From Janthinobacterium aquaticum (GTDB taxonomy: Bacteria; Pseudomonadota; Gammaproteobacteria; Burkholderiales; Burkholderiaceae_D), in assembly GCF_009208565.1 (NCBI RefSeq), contig NZ_WFLK01000003.1:434001-498000 (forward strand): DNA of 64,000 bases, written 5' to 3'. Of this stretch, positions 33,773 through 44,813 are shown piece by piece. Numbering within the stretch: the first letter of the stretch is position 1; each line of letters starts with the position of its first letter. Below the pieces are notes generated by a model. That model was not told where the DNA came from. It saw only the letters and a list, made by a program, of their open reading frames with translations, and did no database searches. A program made the translations under genes and the position numbers.

Positions 33773-34399
33773 TTATTGGGCAATCAGTTCCACCTGCGTC
33801 TGCTGCCAGGCCGGCAGCTGCTGCACGCGCTGGTACCAGGCTTGGAGGTTGGCATACTGCGCCAGCGGCAGCTGCACCGCCTCGCTGTACATCAGCGGCG
33901 CCGCCACCGCGAACTCGGCCAGGCTGACGCTGTCGCCGCACAGCCACTGACGCCCTGCAAGGTGGGCGTCGAGCACCACTGCGCACTCGGCAAGGTCGCG
34001 CTCGCCGCGTGCCACTTCCAGCGGATCGGGGCCGCCATTGCCGGTGATACCCTTCCAGGCGCGCTCCCAGGTCAGCACGCTGATGGCCGGTGCAAAGTGC
34101 TGGGCGCCCCAGAACAGCCAGCGATTGACATCGGCGCGCGCCTTGCCCGCTGGCGGATACAGCGTCTGGCCCGGCGTCTGTTCGGCAAGGTACTGCATGA
34201 TGGCGCACGATTCCCACAGCAGAAAGTCACCGTCGGCCAGCACCGGCACTTTGCCGTTCGGGTTCAGTTCGGCCAGGCGGCGGCGGTCGTCCGGATGCAT
34301 CAGGTCGACCTCGGCCAGCTCCAGCGGCAGGCCAAGATGGATCGCCGTCATGACGGCGCGGCGGGCGTTGGACGACATGGGGTGGTGGTACAGGCGCAT
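33773..34399 (-). CDS. Glutathione S-transferase family protein
   Basis: A 208-residue soluble protein: an N-terminal thioredoxin-like domain (about 1-80; RLYHHPMSSNARRAV with serines at the usual catalytic place, NPNGKVPVLADGDFLLWES with the cis-Pro and the ES glutathione contact) and a helical C-terminal domain (about 88-208). Typical bacterial GST size. Substrate unknown. CGGAG lies 9 bases before the ATG. Its own terminator follows and the WYL regulator gene lies upstream on the same strand. Confidence 0.92.
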   Translation of the reverse strand: MRLYHHPMSSNARRAVMTAIHLGLPLELAEVDLMHPDDRRRLAELNPNGKVPVLADGDFLLWESCAIMQYLAEQTPGQTLYPPAGKARADVNRWLFWGAQHFAPAISVLTWERAWKGITGNGGPDPLEVARGERDLAECAVVLDAHLAGRQWLCGDSVSLAEFAVAAPLMYSEAVQLPLAQYANLQAWYQRVQQLPAWQQTQVELIAQ

Positions 34400-34478
34400 G
34401 GTGTTTGACTCCGGTTAGTGGCGAAACCGTTATCGTATGCGCGGGCGCTGACAGTTTTTGTCAGTAGCGTGCCGGCCT

Positions 34479-35204
34479 TCAGGCTTCCGGATCAATATCG
34501 TGGGCCTTGCGCCAGGCCGCCAGCAGCACCTGGCGGCGCGTGGCATAACGCTCGCCGGTGGACAGCACGCTGGCAATGCGGTCGATGCGGAAATGACGGT
34601 AGTCGCCGCGCAGTTCGCACCAGGCGGCCAGCAGGCGCTTGCCTTCAAAATAGGCCAGTGCAAACGGCCAGACGGTGCGTTCGCTGGCGCTGCCCTGCTG
34701 GTCCTCGTAGCCCAGCATCAGCCTGTGTTCATGGCGTATTGCCTCGCGCACCGGCTGCACGAAACGGTCGGCCTGGGCAGCGGTGGTTGAGGCCTCGGCG
34801 TCAGGCTGATCGGCACGCCGGCCCAGCGGCACCCACAGGCTGGTCTCGGCCATGCTGTCGCGCAGGTCGCGTGGTGAAGCGGTGGCGATCTTGGCCAGCG
34901 CCCGGCTGGCTGCCTCGGCCAGCGCGGCGTCGCCCTGGCGGCGCACCCAGCGCGCCCCCAGTACCAGCGCTTCGAGCTCGTCGGCATCGAACATCATCGG
35001 CGGCAAAAAGGCGCCGCAGCGCAGCAGGTAGCCGACGCCGGCCTCGCCCTGCAACGGCGCGCCCAGCTCGGCCAGGGTCTGGATATCGCGGTAAATCGTG
35101 CGTTCCGAGACCTGAAGCTGTTGCGCCAGCTGGGCAGCCGTTACCGGCACCCTTTTCGCGCGCATGGCGTCCAACAGTAAAAACAGGCGGCCGCTGCGGC
35201 TCAT
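34479..35204 (-). CDS. YafY-type WYL-domain transcriptional regulator
   Basis: A 241-residue regulator: N-terminal HTH_11/DeoR-type domain (about 1-60; VTAAQLAQQLQVSERTIYRDIQTL) and a C-terminal WYL domain (about 145-225; LMLGYEDQQG, RTVWPFALAYFEGKRLLAAWCELRGDYRHFRIDRI). WYL domains sense small ligands or nucleic acids. Target unknown; the GST gene 80 bases downstream on the same strand is a possible target. AAGGAAG precedes the ATG. Confidence 0.9.
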   Translation of the reverse strand: MSRSGRLFLLLDAMRAKRVPVTAAQLAQQLQVSERTIYRDIQTLAELGAPLQGEAGVGYLLRCGAFLPPMMFDADELEALVLGARWVRRQGDAALAEAASRALAKIATASPRDLRDSMAETSLWVPLGRRADQPDAEASTTAAQADRFVQPVREAIRHEHRLMLGYEDQQGSASERTVWPFALAYFEGKRLLAAWCELRGDYRHFRIDRIASVLSTGERYATRRQVLLAAWRKAHDIDPEA

Positions 35205-35216
35205 GCTTGCTTCCTT

Positions 35217-35251
35217 ATAAAAAATGCCGCCCGGCTTGCGCGGGGCGGCAT
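35217..35251 (-). terminator. Rho-independent terminator of the sec operon
   Basis: ATGCCGCCC (35251-35243 on the minus strand) pairs with GGGCGGCAT (35232-35224) in a 9-bp stem, followed by TTTTTT. It lies just after secF and directly abuts the Shine-Dalgarno of the WYL regulator gene. Confidence 0.85.
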
Positions 35252-35269
35252 GACTGTCAACCTCGGCGC

Positions 35270-36292
35270 TTAAACAACGGCGCCGTCGGTTTCGTCTTTT
35301 TCCTTGACCGGCTTGATCAGGTCTTCACGTTTCACACCCAGCCACATGGCAATCGCAGCGGCCACGAATACCGACGAGTAGATGCCGAAGCAGATACCGA
35401 TGGTCAGCGCGATGGCAAAGTGGTGCAGCGTCTGGCCGCCGAAGAACAGCATCGACAGCACCATCATCTGGGTACAACCGTGGGTGATGATGGTACGCGA
35501 GATGGTGCTGGTGATCGCATTGTCGATCACTTCATGCACCGACGCCTTGCGCTGCTTGCGGAAGTTTTCGCGGATACGGTCAAAAATCACCACCGACTCA
35601 TTGACCGAGTAGCCGAGCACGGCCAGGATACCGGCCAGCACCGTCAGCGAGAATTCCCACTGGAAGTAGGCAAAGAAGCCCAGAATGATCACCACGTCAT
35701 GCAGGTTGGCGAAAATGGCCGACACGGCGTATTTCCACTCAAAGCGCACAGCCAGGTAGATCATCACGCCGATCACCACCATCACCAGTGCGTTCAAACC
35801 GTTCTGCGCCAGTTCCTCGCCCACCTGCGGGCCGACGAATTCGACTTTCTGCAGCACCACCGCTTCGCTGCCGGCCGCATCCATGCAGGCGCTCTTGAGC
35901 ACGTGTTCGCCTTTTTCGGTGACCGTATCGATCGGCTTGGCAGTGCCCTGCTCGGCCTTGCACAGCATGTCGAACACACGCAGCGAGGTATCGGCAGCGG
36001 ACACGCCTTTTTCCACCGGCAGGCGGATCATGACGTCGCGCGCGGTATCGAAGCTGGTCACGCCCGGCTCGTCATAGCCCATCTTGATCAGCGTATTGCG
36101 GATGCCTTCCAGGTTGGCTGCCTTGGGGTACTTGACCTCCATTACCGTGCCGCCCTTGAATTCAACCGACAGGTGCAGGCCCTTGTGGAACAGGAAGAAC
36201 ACGGCTGCCACAAATGTCAGCGCCGAGATCACGTTGAAAATCAACGCATGGCGCATAAAGGGAATATCTTTTTTGATCCGGAAAAATTCCAT
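35270..36292 (-). CDS. secF: Protein translocase subunit SecF
   Basis: A 340-residue inner-membrane protein that with SecD and YajC assists protein export through SecYEG, using the proton motive force. One N-terminal membrane helix, a periplasmic domain (about 35-165) and five further helices. Signature: GYSVNESVVIFDRIRENFRK (about residues 222-241), then the SRTIITHGCTQMMVLSMLFF helix. Slightly longer than E. coli SecF (323), mostly in the periplasmic part. Last gene of queA-tgt-yajC-secD-secF. Confidence 0.96.
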   Translation of the reverse strand: MEFFRIKKDIPFMRHALIFNVISALTFVAAVFFLFHKGLHLSVEFKGGTVMEVKYPKAANLEGIRNTLIKMGYDEPGVTSFDTARDVMIRLPVEKGVSAADTSLRVFDMLCKAEQGTAKPIDTVTEKGEHVLKSACMDAAGSEAVVLQKVEFVGPQVGEELAQNGLNALVMVVIGVMIYLAVRFEWKYAVSAIFANLHDVVIILGFFAYFQWEFSLTVLAGILAVLGYSVNESVVIFDRIRENFRKQRKASVHEVIDNAITSTISRTIITHGCTQMMVLSMLFFGGQTLHHFAIALTIGICFGIYSSVFVAAAIAMWLGVKREDLIKPVKEKDETDGAVV

Positions 36293-36316
36293 GAAATCCT
36301 CTGAGTTCTATTCTGT

Positions 36317-36340
36317 GCGTCCGGTGCAAGCACCGGACGC
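36317..36340. other. Perfect 10-bp stem-loop between secD and secF
   Basis: GCGTCCGGTG (36317-36326) and CACCGGACGC (36331-36340) flank a 4-base loop, in the 78-bp gap between secD and secF. No T-run follows on either strand, so it is not a standard terminator; an mRNA processing or stability element is possible. Confidence 0.6.
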
Positions 36341-36370
36341 GATCGCTGTTGGACGCTATCGGGTGGCCGC

Positions 36371-38236
36371 TTAGTTTTTCAGGCCAGGTGTCCAGACCGT
36401 GCCGATCGACAGCGTGGTCAGCTTTTTCTTGCGGCCGTACCAGAGGTTGACCACGCCGCGCGATACAAACACGGCAGAGAACATCGAGGTCAGAATACCC
36501 AGGCAGTGCACCACGGCAAAGCCGCGCACCGGACCGCTGCCGAACACCATCAGTGCGATACCGACGATCAGCGTGGTCACGTTCGAGTCAAGAATAGTGG
36601 CCCAGGCGCGGTCGAAACCGGCAGCAATCGCCGCCTGTGGCGTACTGCCCGAACGCAGCTCTTCGCGGATGCGTTCGTTAATCAGCACGTTCGAGTCAAT
36701 CGCCATACCCAGCGCCAGCGCAATCGCCGCAATACCTGGCAGCGTCAGCGTAATCTGGATCATCGACAGCAGAGCAATCAGCAGCAGCAGGTTGCAGGCC
36801 AGAGCCAGTACGCTGAAGGCGCCGAACATCATGTAGTAGATGATCATGAAGATTGCGATGGCCAGGAAGCCGTACATCGTCGAATGGAAGCCCTTGGCGA
36901 TATTCTCGGCACCCAGTTGCGGGCCGATGGTGCGCTCTTCGATCACCGTCATCGGCGCCGACAGCGCGCCCGAGCGCAGCAGCAGCGACAGTTCGTTGGC
37001 GTTTTCAGCGCCGCCCATGCCGGTGATCTGGAAGCGCGAACCGAGTTCCTGCTGGATGGTGGCAACCGACAATACTTCCGGTTTGCCTTTTTCAAACAGC
37101 ACGATGGCCATGCGCTTGCCCACGCGTTCGCGGGTCGCTTCACGCATCTTGCGGCCGCCGTCGCCGTTCAGGTCGATCGATACGGCTGCCTGCTGATTCT
37201 GGTCGAAGCTGGCGGTGGCGCTGGAGATATAGTCGCCGGTCAGGATCACGTCTTTCGACAGCACCACCGGCACGCCTTTGCCCACTGTGAACAGCTCGGA
37301 ATTGAATGGAATGGCGCTCGACATTTCAGTGCCCGGCACAATGGTTTCGTCGACCAGGCGCACTTCCAGGGTCGCGGTACGGCCGATAATGGCCTTGGCG
37401 CGCGCCACGTCCTGCACACCTGGCAGTTGTACCACGATGCGGTCTGGTCCTTGCTGCTGGATCAGCGGTTCGGCCACGCCCAGCTCGTTGACGCGCTTGG
37501 ACAGGGTCGAAATATTCTGTTTGACACCTTCATCGATGGTGGCTTTCAGTGCGGCCGGCTTGAGCGACACCATCAGTTTCAGGTCGCTGCCGGCACCGGT
37601 ATCGGCAAAGGCCAGGTCCTGCATCTGGTCTCCCAGCAGTTGCTTGGCTTTCAGGCGCGTTGCGTCATCGCGGAAGTTGATCTGGATGCTGTCGCCCACG
37701 CGCTCGATGCCGGCGTGGCGCACGTTCTTGTCACGCAGGATGCTGCGTGCAGCAGACTGGATGCCCTGTACCTTCTTGGTCAGCACGGCCTTGCCGTCGA
37801 CCTGCATCAGGAAGTGCACGCCGCCGCGCAAGTCCAGGCCCAGAAACATCGGCAAGGCATGGATTTTTTGCAGCCATTGCGGGGTATTGGCCTGCAGGTT
37901 GACCGTCACCACGTAGGTCGGGTCGGACGGATCGGTATTGAGGTCTTTTTCCAGTACCAGCTTGGCCTTGAACTGGGTATCGGGATCGGCAAAGCGCACG
38001 CGCACGGAGGCGAGGTTGCCGGCGCCGTCAAAGGTAATGGCCTCCGACTTGACGTTTTCTTTCGTCAGTATCTGCTCGACTTGCGTCATCAGCTCGCTGG
38101 TCACCTTGACGGTCGACCTGCCGCTGGTTACCTGCAGCGCCGGTGATTCACCGAAATAATTGGGTATCGTATACAGTATGCCCAGCAATAAGGCGACGGC
38201 GATAAGGATGTATTTCCAGACAGGATAGCGATTCAT
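36371..38236 (-). CDS. secD: Protein translocase subunit SecD
   Basis: A 621-residue inner-membrane protein (E. coli 615): N-terminal helix (about 7-24), large periplasmic P1 region beginning FLGLDLRGGVHFLMQVD, head domain and six membrane helices at the C-terminal end, with the RND-like segments LALGMAIDSNVLINERIREE and GFDRAWATILDSNVTTLIVG. Partner of SecF; together they release and pull translocated proteins on the periplasmic side. It follows yajC by 89 bases. Confidence 0.97.
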   Translation of the reverse strand: MNRYPVWKYILIAVALLLGILYTIPNYFGESPALQVTSGRSTVKVTSELMTQVEQILTKENVKSEAITFDGAGNLASVRVRFADPDTQFKAKLVLEKDLNTDPSDPTYVVTVNLQANTPQWLQKIHALPMFLGLDLRGGVHFLMQVDGKAVLTKKVQGIQSAARSILRDKNVRHAGIERVGDSIQINFRDDATRLKAKQLLGDQMQDLAFADTGAGSDLKLMVSLKPAALKATIDEGVKQNISTLSKRVNELGVAEPLIQQQGPDRIVVQLPGVQDVARAKAIIGRTATLEVRLVDETIVPGTEMSSAIPFNSELFTVGKGVPVVLSKDVILTGDYISSATASFDQNQQAAVSIDLNGDGGRKMREATRERVGKRMAIVLFEKGKPEVLSVATIQQELGSRFQITGMGGAENANELSLLLRSGALSAPMTVIEERTIGPQLGAENIAKGFHSTMYGFLAIAIFMIIYYMMFGAFSVLALACNLLLLIALLSMIQITLTLPGIAAIALALGMAIDSNVLINERIREELRSGSTPQAAIAAGFDRAWATILDSNVTTLIVGIALMVFGSGPVRGFAVVHCLGILTSMFSAVFVSRGVVNLWYGRKKKLTTLSIGTVWTPGLKN

Positions 38237-38325
38237 AGTGATTCAGCGTTCAGTGTTGAGCGTCGGAGGCGTCGCAGGCGCACACCAGGCTGCGGATAGC
38301 ACCCTGATGCAGGATCATGCAAAGA

Positions 38326-38664
38326 TTACAGCGCCTTCAGCGTGCCTTTAGGCAGCAAGGTGGTGATGGAGCTCTTTTGCACGGTGATTTCGGTACCGGT
38401 AGCTACTTCGATGGTGACGTAAGCGTCCACTACCTTGGCAACACGGCCCAGCATGCCGCCGGCGGTAACGACTTCATCGCCCTTGGCCAGCGCGTCCATC
38501 ATCGCCCGCTGTTCCTTGGCGCGTTTTTGCTGTGGGCGGATCATCAGGAAATACATGACCACAAACATCAGTACCAGTGGCAAAAAGCTGGTCAGGTTGC
38601 CTGCCAGGCCTGCTGGTTCGGCGGCGGCGCCGGCTTGCGCGTAAGCATTGGAAATGAAAAACAC
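38326..38664 (-). CDS. yajC: Preprotein translocase subunit YajC
   Basis: A 112-residue protein with one membrane helix (about 26-44, SFLPLVLMFVVMYFLMIRPQ) and a cytoplasmic YajC domain (QQKRAKEQRAMMDALAKGDE, then VVTAGGMLGRV). Accessory subunit of the SecDF-YajC complex. Start is GTG with TGGAG about 5 bases upstream. The N-terminus (MFFISNAYAQA) is the short extension usual in proteobacterial YajC. Confidence 0.96.
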   Translation of the reverse strand: MFFISNAYAQAGAAAEPAGLAGNLTSFLPLVLMFVVMYFLMIRPQQKRAKEQRAMMDALAKGDEVVTAGGMLGRVAKVVDAYVTIEVATGTEITVQKSSITTLLPKGTLKAL

Positions 38665-38703
38665 GGTGACTCCAGTTCTAATCAGTTTGAAAAATTGCGC
38701 TGT

Positions 38704-38709
38704 ATTCTA
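38704..38709 (-). promoter_or_regulatory. Extended -10 promoter for yajC-secDF
   Basis: TGC-TAGAAT on the minus strand gives an extended -10 motif 39 bases before the yajC GTG. It lies downstream of the terminator after tgt, so the sec genes can be transcribed on their own. Confidence 0.45.
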
Positions 38710-38756
38710 GCATTGGCATTTAACCCCAAGCCTTTTTACAGGCATGGCAGCACCAA

Positions 38757-38797
38757 TTGGGGCTAAAAAAGCATTATGCAATGCTTTCTGGCCCCAA
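38757..38797 (-). terminator. Rho-independent terminator between tgt and yajC
   Basis: On the minus strand AAAGCATT (38787-38780) pairs with AATGCTTT (38775-38768), followed by a T-run (38770-38765). An outer pairing of TTGGGGC and GCCCCAA (38797-38791 with 38763-38757) brackets it. Confidence 0.65.
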
Positions 38798-38878
38798 CCA
38801 AGCGGCAAAACACAAAACATACAGAGCAAGGGCTTCTTCCCGCTTGTGCCCATCGATTGCGCCCCTGCTAAGGTTTTC

Positions 38879-41072
<2,194 letters not shown>

Positions 41073-41271
41073 GCTTTAAATGGGTGAAATATGATTGGAA
41101 ATGCGCAAATGATGCACTGACACCGCGCTGACACTATACTGTGCGCCTATACAGGTCTTGCCGACTGGCCTTACAATAATTGCTTGCATGCCGCGGCCGC
41201 ACGATGCGACTGCTGCCGGTTTGGTACCGGCCAACCCTCTATTTTACGCTAGCGGCACAAAAAATTCTTAT

Positions 41272-43362
41272 ATGCCAGATTCAAAGACCACACCAAAAGC
41301 TGCAGCCAAGCCCAAAGCGGCCAAAAAAGTGGTCAGCACCGAAAGCAAGCTGGCCAGATTGGGCCTGCGCAGCGACATGGACCTGGTGCTGCACCTGCCG
41401 ATGCGCTACGAAGACGAAACGCGCGTCTACACCATACGCGACGTGTGCATGCGCGGCGGCGAGTCGTGGCAGGTGGAAGGCATCGTGACCAAAAACGAGG
41501 TCACCTTCAAGCCGCGCAAGCAGTTGCTGGTCACGCTGGCCGATGAAACGGGCGAGCTGATACTGCGCTTCATGAATTTTTACGGCAGCCAGGTCAAGCA
41601 ACTGGCCGAGGGCACACGCGTGCGCGCACGCGGCGAACTGAAACACGGCTTCTTTGGCGCCGAGATGGTGCATCCGACCTACAAGGTAGTCAACGAGGGC
41701 GCGCCGCTGCCCACTTCGTTGACACCCGTGTACCCTTCGGGCGAAGGCCTGTCGCAGCATGTGCTGCGGCGCGAGATTGCCGACGCCATGCGCCGCATCG
41801 ACTGGACCGACACCTTGCCGGAAAGCCTGCGCCAGCAGCTGCAGCTGTCGCCGTTCCGACCCGCCGTGCACTTGCTGCACTACCCGCCGCACGATATCGA
41901 TGAAAGCGCATTGACGGACCGCTCGCATCCGGCCTGGACGCGCATGAAATTCGATGAGCTGCTGGCCCAGCAGCTCTCGCTCAAGCGTGCCCAGTATGCG
42001 CGCCGCTCGAAAGGCGCCGCCGCGCTGCCGGTCACCGGTGCGCTGACGGCCGCTTTTGGCGCCGCCCTGCCCTTCAAACTGACCGGTGCCCAGGCGCGTG
42101 TGCTCGATGAAATCCGCGCCGACCTGCGCCTGCCGTATCCGATGCAGCGCCTGCTGCAGGGCGACGTCGGCAGCGGCAAGACGGTGGTGGCGGCGCTGTC
42201 GGCCACGCAGGCCATCGACAGCGGCTACCAGGCCGCGCTGATGGCACCGACCGAGATTCTGGCCGAGCAGCATTTCCGCAAGATCGCCGCCTGGATGGAG
42301 CCGCTGGGCGTCAAGGTAGCCTGGCTGACGGGCAGCCTGAAGAAAAAAGAAAAAACCGCGGCGCTGGAACTGATCGCCTCGGGCGAAGCGCAGTTGGTGA
42401 TCGGCACCCACGCGCTGATCCAGGACACGGTGGAGTTTGCAAAACTGGGCCTGGTGATCGTCGACGAGCAGCATCGCTTTGGCGTCGGCCAGCGCCTGAC
42501 CCTGCGCAACAAGGGCGACAGCGCGGCCGTGCCGCACCAGCTGATGATGTCGGCCACGCCGATCCCGCGCACGCTGGCCATGACCTATTACGCCGACCTG
42601 GAAGTGTCGGTGATCGACGAACTGCCGCCCGGGCGCAGCCCGATCGTCACCCGTACGGTGGATCAGAACCGGCGCGACGAAGTCATTGCGCGCGTGTATG
42701 CAGCCGCGCTTGAAGGCCGGCAGGTGTACTGGGTCTGCCCGCTGATCGAGGAATCCGAAGCGCTGCAGCTGCAAACGGCCACCGACACCTACATGATGCT
42801 GGCCGAGGCGCTGCCGGCGCTGCAGATCGGCCTGGTGCATGGCCGCCTCAAACCAGCTGAAAAACAGGAAGTGATGGATGCCTTTATCGCCGGCCAGTCG
42901 CATGTGCTGGTGGCCACCACCGTGATCGAGGTGGGCGTCGATGTACCCAATGCATCGCTGATGGTGATCGAGCACGCCGAGCGCTTCGGCCTGTCGCAGC
43001 TGCACCAGCTGCGCGGACGCGTCGGCCGCGGCACGGCTGCCAGCGTCTGCCTGCTGATGTACCAGGGCCCGCTGGGCGGCGTGGCGCGCCAGCGCCTGAT
43101 GACCATGCGCGAAACCACCGACGGCTTTGAAATCGCCCGCCGCGACCTGGAAATCCGCGGCCCCGGCGAATTTCTCGGCGCCCGCCAGTCCGGCCAGGCC
43201 ATGCTGCGCTTTGCCGACCTGGAAACCGACCAGTGGCTGGTCGACCAGGCCAGCGAGGTGGCGCACGAACTGCTGCAGGCTGGCACGCCGGAGAGCGCCA
43301 GCGTGGTGGAAAATCACCTGGCGCGCTGGCTGGGCGCCAAGGAAGAGTTCCTGAAGGTCTGA
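41272..43362 (+). CDS. recG: ATP-dependent DNA helicase RecG
   Basis: A 696-residue superfamily 2 helicase that remodels stalled forks and branched DNA. N-terminal wedge (OB) domain (about 20-240, LHLPMRYEDETRVYTI), Walker A LLQGDVGSGKTVVA, DEQH box VIVDEQHRFGVGQR, MSATPIPRTLAMTYYADL, motif V ATTVIEVGVDVPNASLMVI and motif VI QLRGRVGRG. The start is uncertain: ATG 41272 gives family-like length plus a 20-residue Lys/Ala tail; in-frame ATGs at 41188 and 41158 would add 28-38 residues. None has a Shine-Dalgarno. Confidence 0.95.
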   Translation: MPDSKTTPKAAAKPKAAKKVVSTESKLARLGLRSDMDLVLHLPMRYEDETRVYTIRDVCMRGGESWQVEGIVTKNEVTFKPRKQLLVTLADETGELILRFMNFYGSQVKQLAEGTRVRARGELKHGFFGAEMVHPTYKVVNEGAPLPTSLTPVYPSGEGLSQHVLRREIADAMRRIDWTDTLPESLRQQLQLSPFRPAVHLLHYPPHDIDESALTDRSHPAWTRMKFDELLAQQLSLKRAQYARRSKGAAALPVTGALTAAFGAALPFKLTGAQARVLDEIRADLRLPYPMQRLLQGDVGSGKTVVAALSATQAIDSGYQAALMAPTEILAEQHFRKIAAWMEPLGVKVAWLTGSLKKKEKTAALELIASGEAQLVIGTHALIQDTVEFAKLGLVIVDEQHRFGVGQRLTLRNKGDSAAVPHQLMMSATPIPRTLAMTYYADLEVSVIDELPPGRSPIVTRTVDQNRRDEVIARVYAAALEGRQVYWVCPLIEESEALQLQTATDTYMMLAEALPALQIGLVHGRLKPAEKQEVMDAFIAGQSHVLVATTVIEVGVDVPNASLMVIEHAERFGLSQLHQLRGRVGRGTAASVCLLMYQGPLGGVARQRLMTMRETTDGFEIARRDLEIRGPGEFLGARQSGQAMLRFADLETDQWLVDQASEVAHELLQAGTPESASVVENHLARWLGAKEEFLKV

Positions 43363-43460
43363 ATCGCGTCAACTGATCACTGGCTTGATGGCACGTCCGG
43401 ATTCAACTGGCGGCGTATGCGCAACGCCCGCATCCACACGACCGGACGGCCCAGCACAAC

Positions 43461-43589
43461 CTACATGCACATCCAGAACCGGTTTGCCAGGTCCAGCATA
43501 AAGTCCGGCCGCAGGTAGGCCATGAACACCAGCGCCAGCACGGTGGCGCCCAGCGCACGCCACAGCCAGCGGCGCCCGGCGGGCGTCAT
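43461..43589 (-). CDS. 42-residue single-pass membrane protein overlapping the MFS gene
   Basis: A 42-codon ORF starting ATG at 43589, whose ATG overlaps the TGA of the MFS transporter gene (ATGA). It encodes a basic N-terminus (MTPAGRRWLWRALG), one membrane segment (ATVLALVFMAYL) and a short tail (RPDFMLDLANRFWMCM). Codon third positions are mostly G or C. The stop-start overlap points to translational coupling and so to a real product; it may assist or regulate the transporter. Function unknown. It lies in the 3' gap towards recG; 43363-43460 shows no other gene. Confidence 0.65.
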   Translation of the reverse strand: MTPAGRRWLWRALGATVLALVFMAYLRPDFMLDLANRFWMCM

Positions 43590-44800
43590 GCTGCCACCGC
43601 TGCGCGCTTGACCGCCCGCTCATCGATCGGCAGGTTGATCAGCGCGGCCATCAGTCCGAGCGCGATGGTGATCAGCCAGACGGCGTTGTAGTTGCCCTGA
43701 TGCTCGTACAGATAGCCGCCCAGCCAGGCACCGAGGAAGCTGCCGACCTGGTGCGAAAAGAACACCAGTCCGGCCAGCATCGACAAATGGCGCACGCCGA
43801 ACACGCCGGCGATAATGCCGTTGGTCAGCGGCACGGTCGACAGCCACAGCACGCCCATGCAGGCGGCAAACAGATAGACGCTCCATGGCGACAACGGCAG
43901 CAGCAGAAACAGCGCAATGACGGCGGCGCGCGCCGTGTAAATGGCCGACAGCAGATAGCGTTTGGGGAACCGGCCGCCCAGCTTGCCCGCATAGTAGGAG
44001 CCGACGATGTTGAACAGGCCGATCATGGCCAGCGCGGTGACGGCGATATTGGGATTGATCAGGCCACGGTCTTTCAGGTAGGACGGCAGGTGCACGCCGA
44101 TAAATACCAGCTGGAAGCCACACACGAAGTAACCGCACAGCAGCAGCCAGAACGAGCGGTTGCGCATCGCTTCGCCAAACGCCTCGCCCACGCTTTGTTG
44201 CGCGCCACCGGTGTGGCTGACGGCCGGTTCGCGCAGGAAAAACGCCATCGGTATCATGGCTGCCACCACCAGCGCGGCCAGCGTATAAAACGCGTTTTGC
44301 CAGCCGATGGCCGATATCAGCTGCTGCTCGATGGGCATCATCAGGAACTGGCCGAACGAGCCGGCCGCCGACGAGATGCCAAACGCCCACGAGCGCTGCT
44401 CGGGCGGTGCGCTGCGCCCGACGATACCGCTGATGGCGCCAAAGGCTGTACAGGCCAGCGCCATGCCGATAAACAATCCGGAGCCGATAATGAACAGGGT
44501 GGGATCTGTAACGCTGGCCATCCATACCAGCCCGGCCATATAGCTGAAGGCGCCAAAGATCACCACGCGCATGGTGCCGAAACGGTCGGCCGCCATGCCG
44601 GCAAACGGACCGAATACGCCCCACATCAGGTTTTGCATGGCCATCGCCAGCGAATAGGTTTCACGCGTCCAGCCATTGGCCTGCGAGATCGGCTGCATCC
44701 AGAAGCCCAGACCGTGGCGCACGCCCATGGCCAGCGTCAGCACCACGCCGCTGGCAATCAGAACGGTTTTCAGGCTGGGGCGGGTCGAGACAGTGTTCAT
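43586..44800 (-). CDS. MFS transporter, monocarboxylate-porter-like
   Basis: A 404-residue transporter with 12 predicted membrane helices. The loop 2-3 motif (GMAADRFGTMRVV), GFWMQPISQANGWTRETYSLAM after helix 1 and the central loop near residue 205 fit the oxalate/monocarboxylate-type MFS branch. Substrate unknown. GGGAG lies 5 bases before the ATG. It follows a Gfo/Idh oxidoreductase gene by 13 bases and is coupled to a 42-codon ORF, so uptake of a compound the oxidoreductase handles is possible. Confidence 0.9.
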   Translation of the reverse strand: MNTVSTRPSLKTVLIASGVVLTLAMGVRHGLGFWMQPISQANGWTRETYSLAMAMQNLMWGVFGPFAGMAADRFGTMRVVIFGAFSYMAGLVWMASVTDPTLFIIGSGLFIGMALACTAFGAISGIVGRSAPPEQRSWAFGISSAAGSFGQFLMMPIEQQLISAIGWQNAFYTLAALVVAAMIPMAFFLREPAVSHTGGAQQSVGEAFGEAMRNRSFWLLLCGYFVCGFQLVFIGVHLPSYLKDRGLINPNIAVTALAMIGLFNIVGSYYAGKLGGRFPKRYLLSAIYTARAAVIALFLLLPLSPWSVYLFAACMGVLWLSTVPLTNGIIAGVFGVRHLSMLAGLVFFSHQVGSFLGAWLGGYLYEHQGNYNAVWLITIALGLMAALINLPIDERAVKRAAVAA

Positions 44801-44813
44801 GGCGACTCCCGCC

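Noticed and set aside
43369-43623. 84-codon minus-strand ORF after the MFS gene
   Set aside because: Wrong frame relative to the coupled 42-codon ORF, low-complexity, begins inside the MFS gene.
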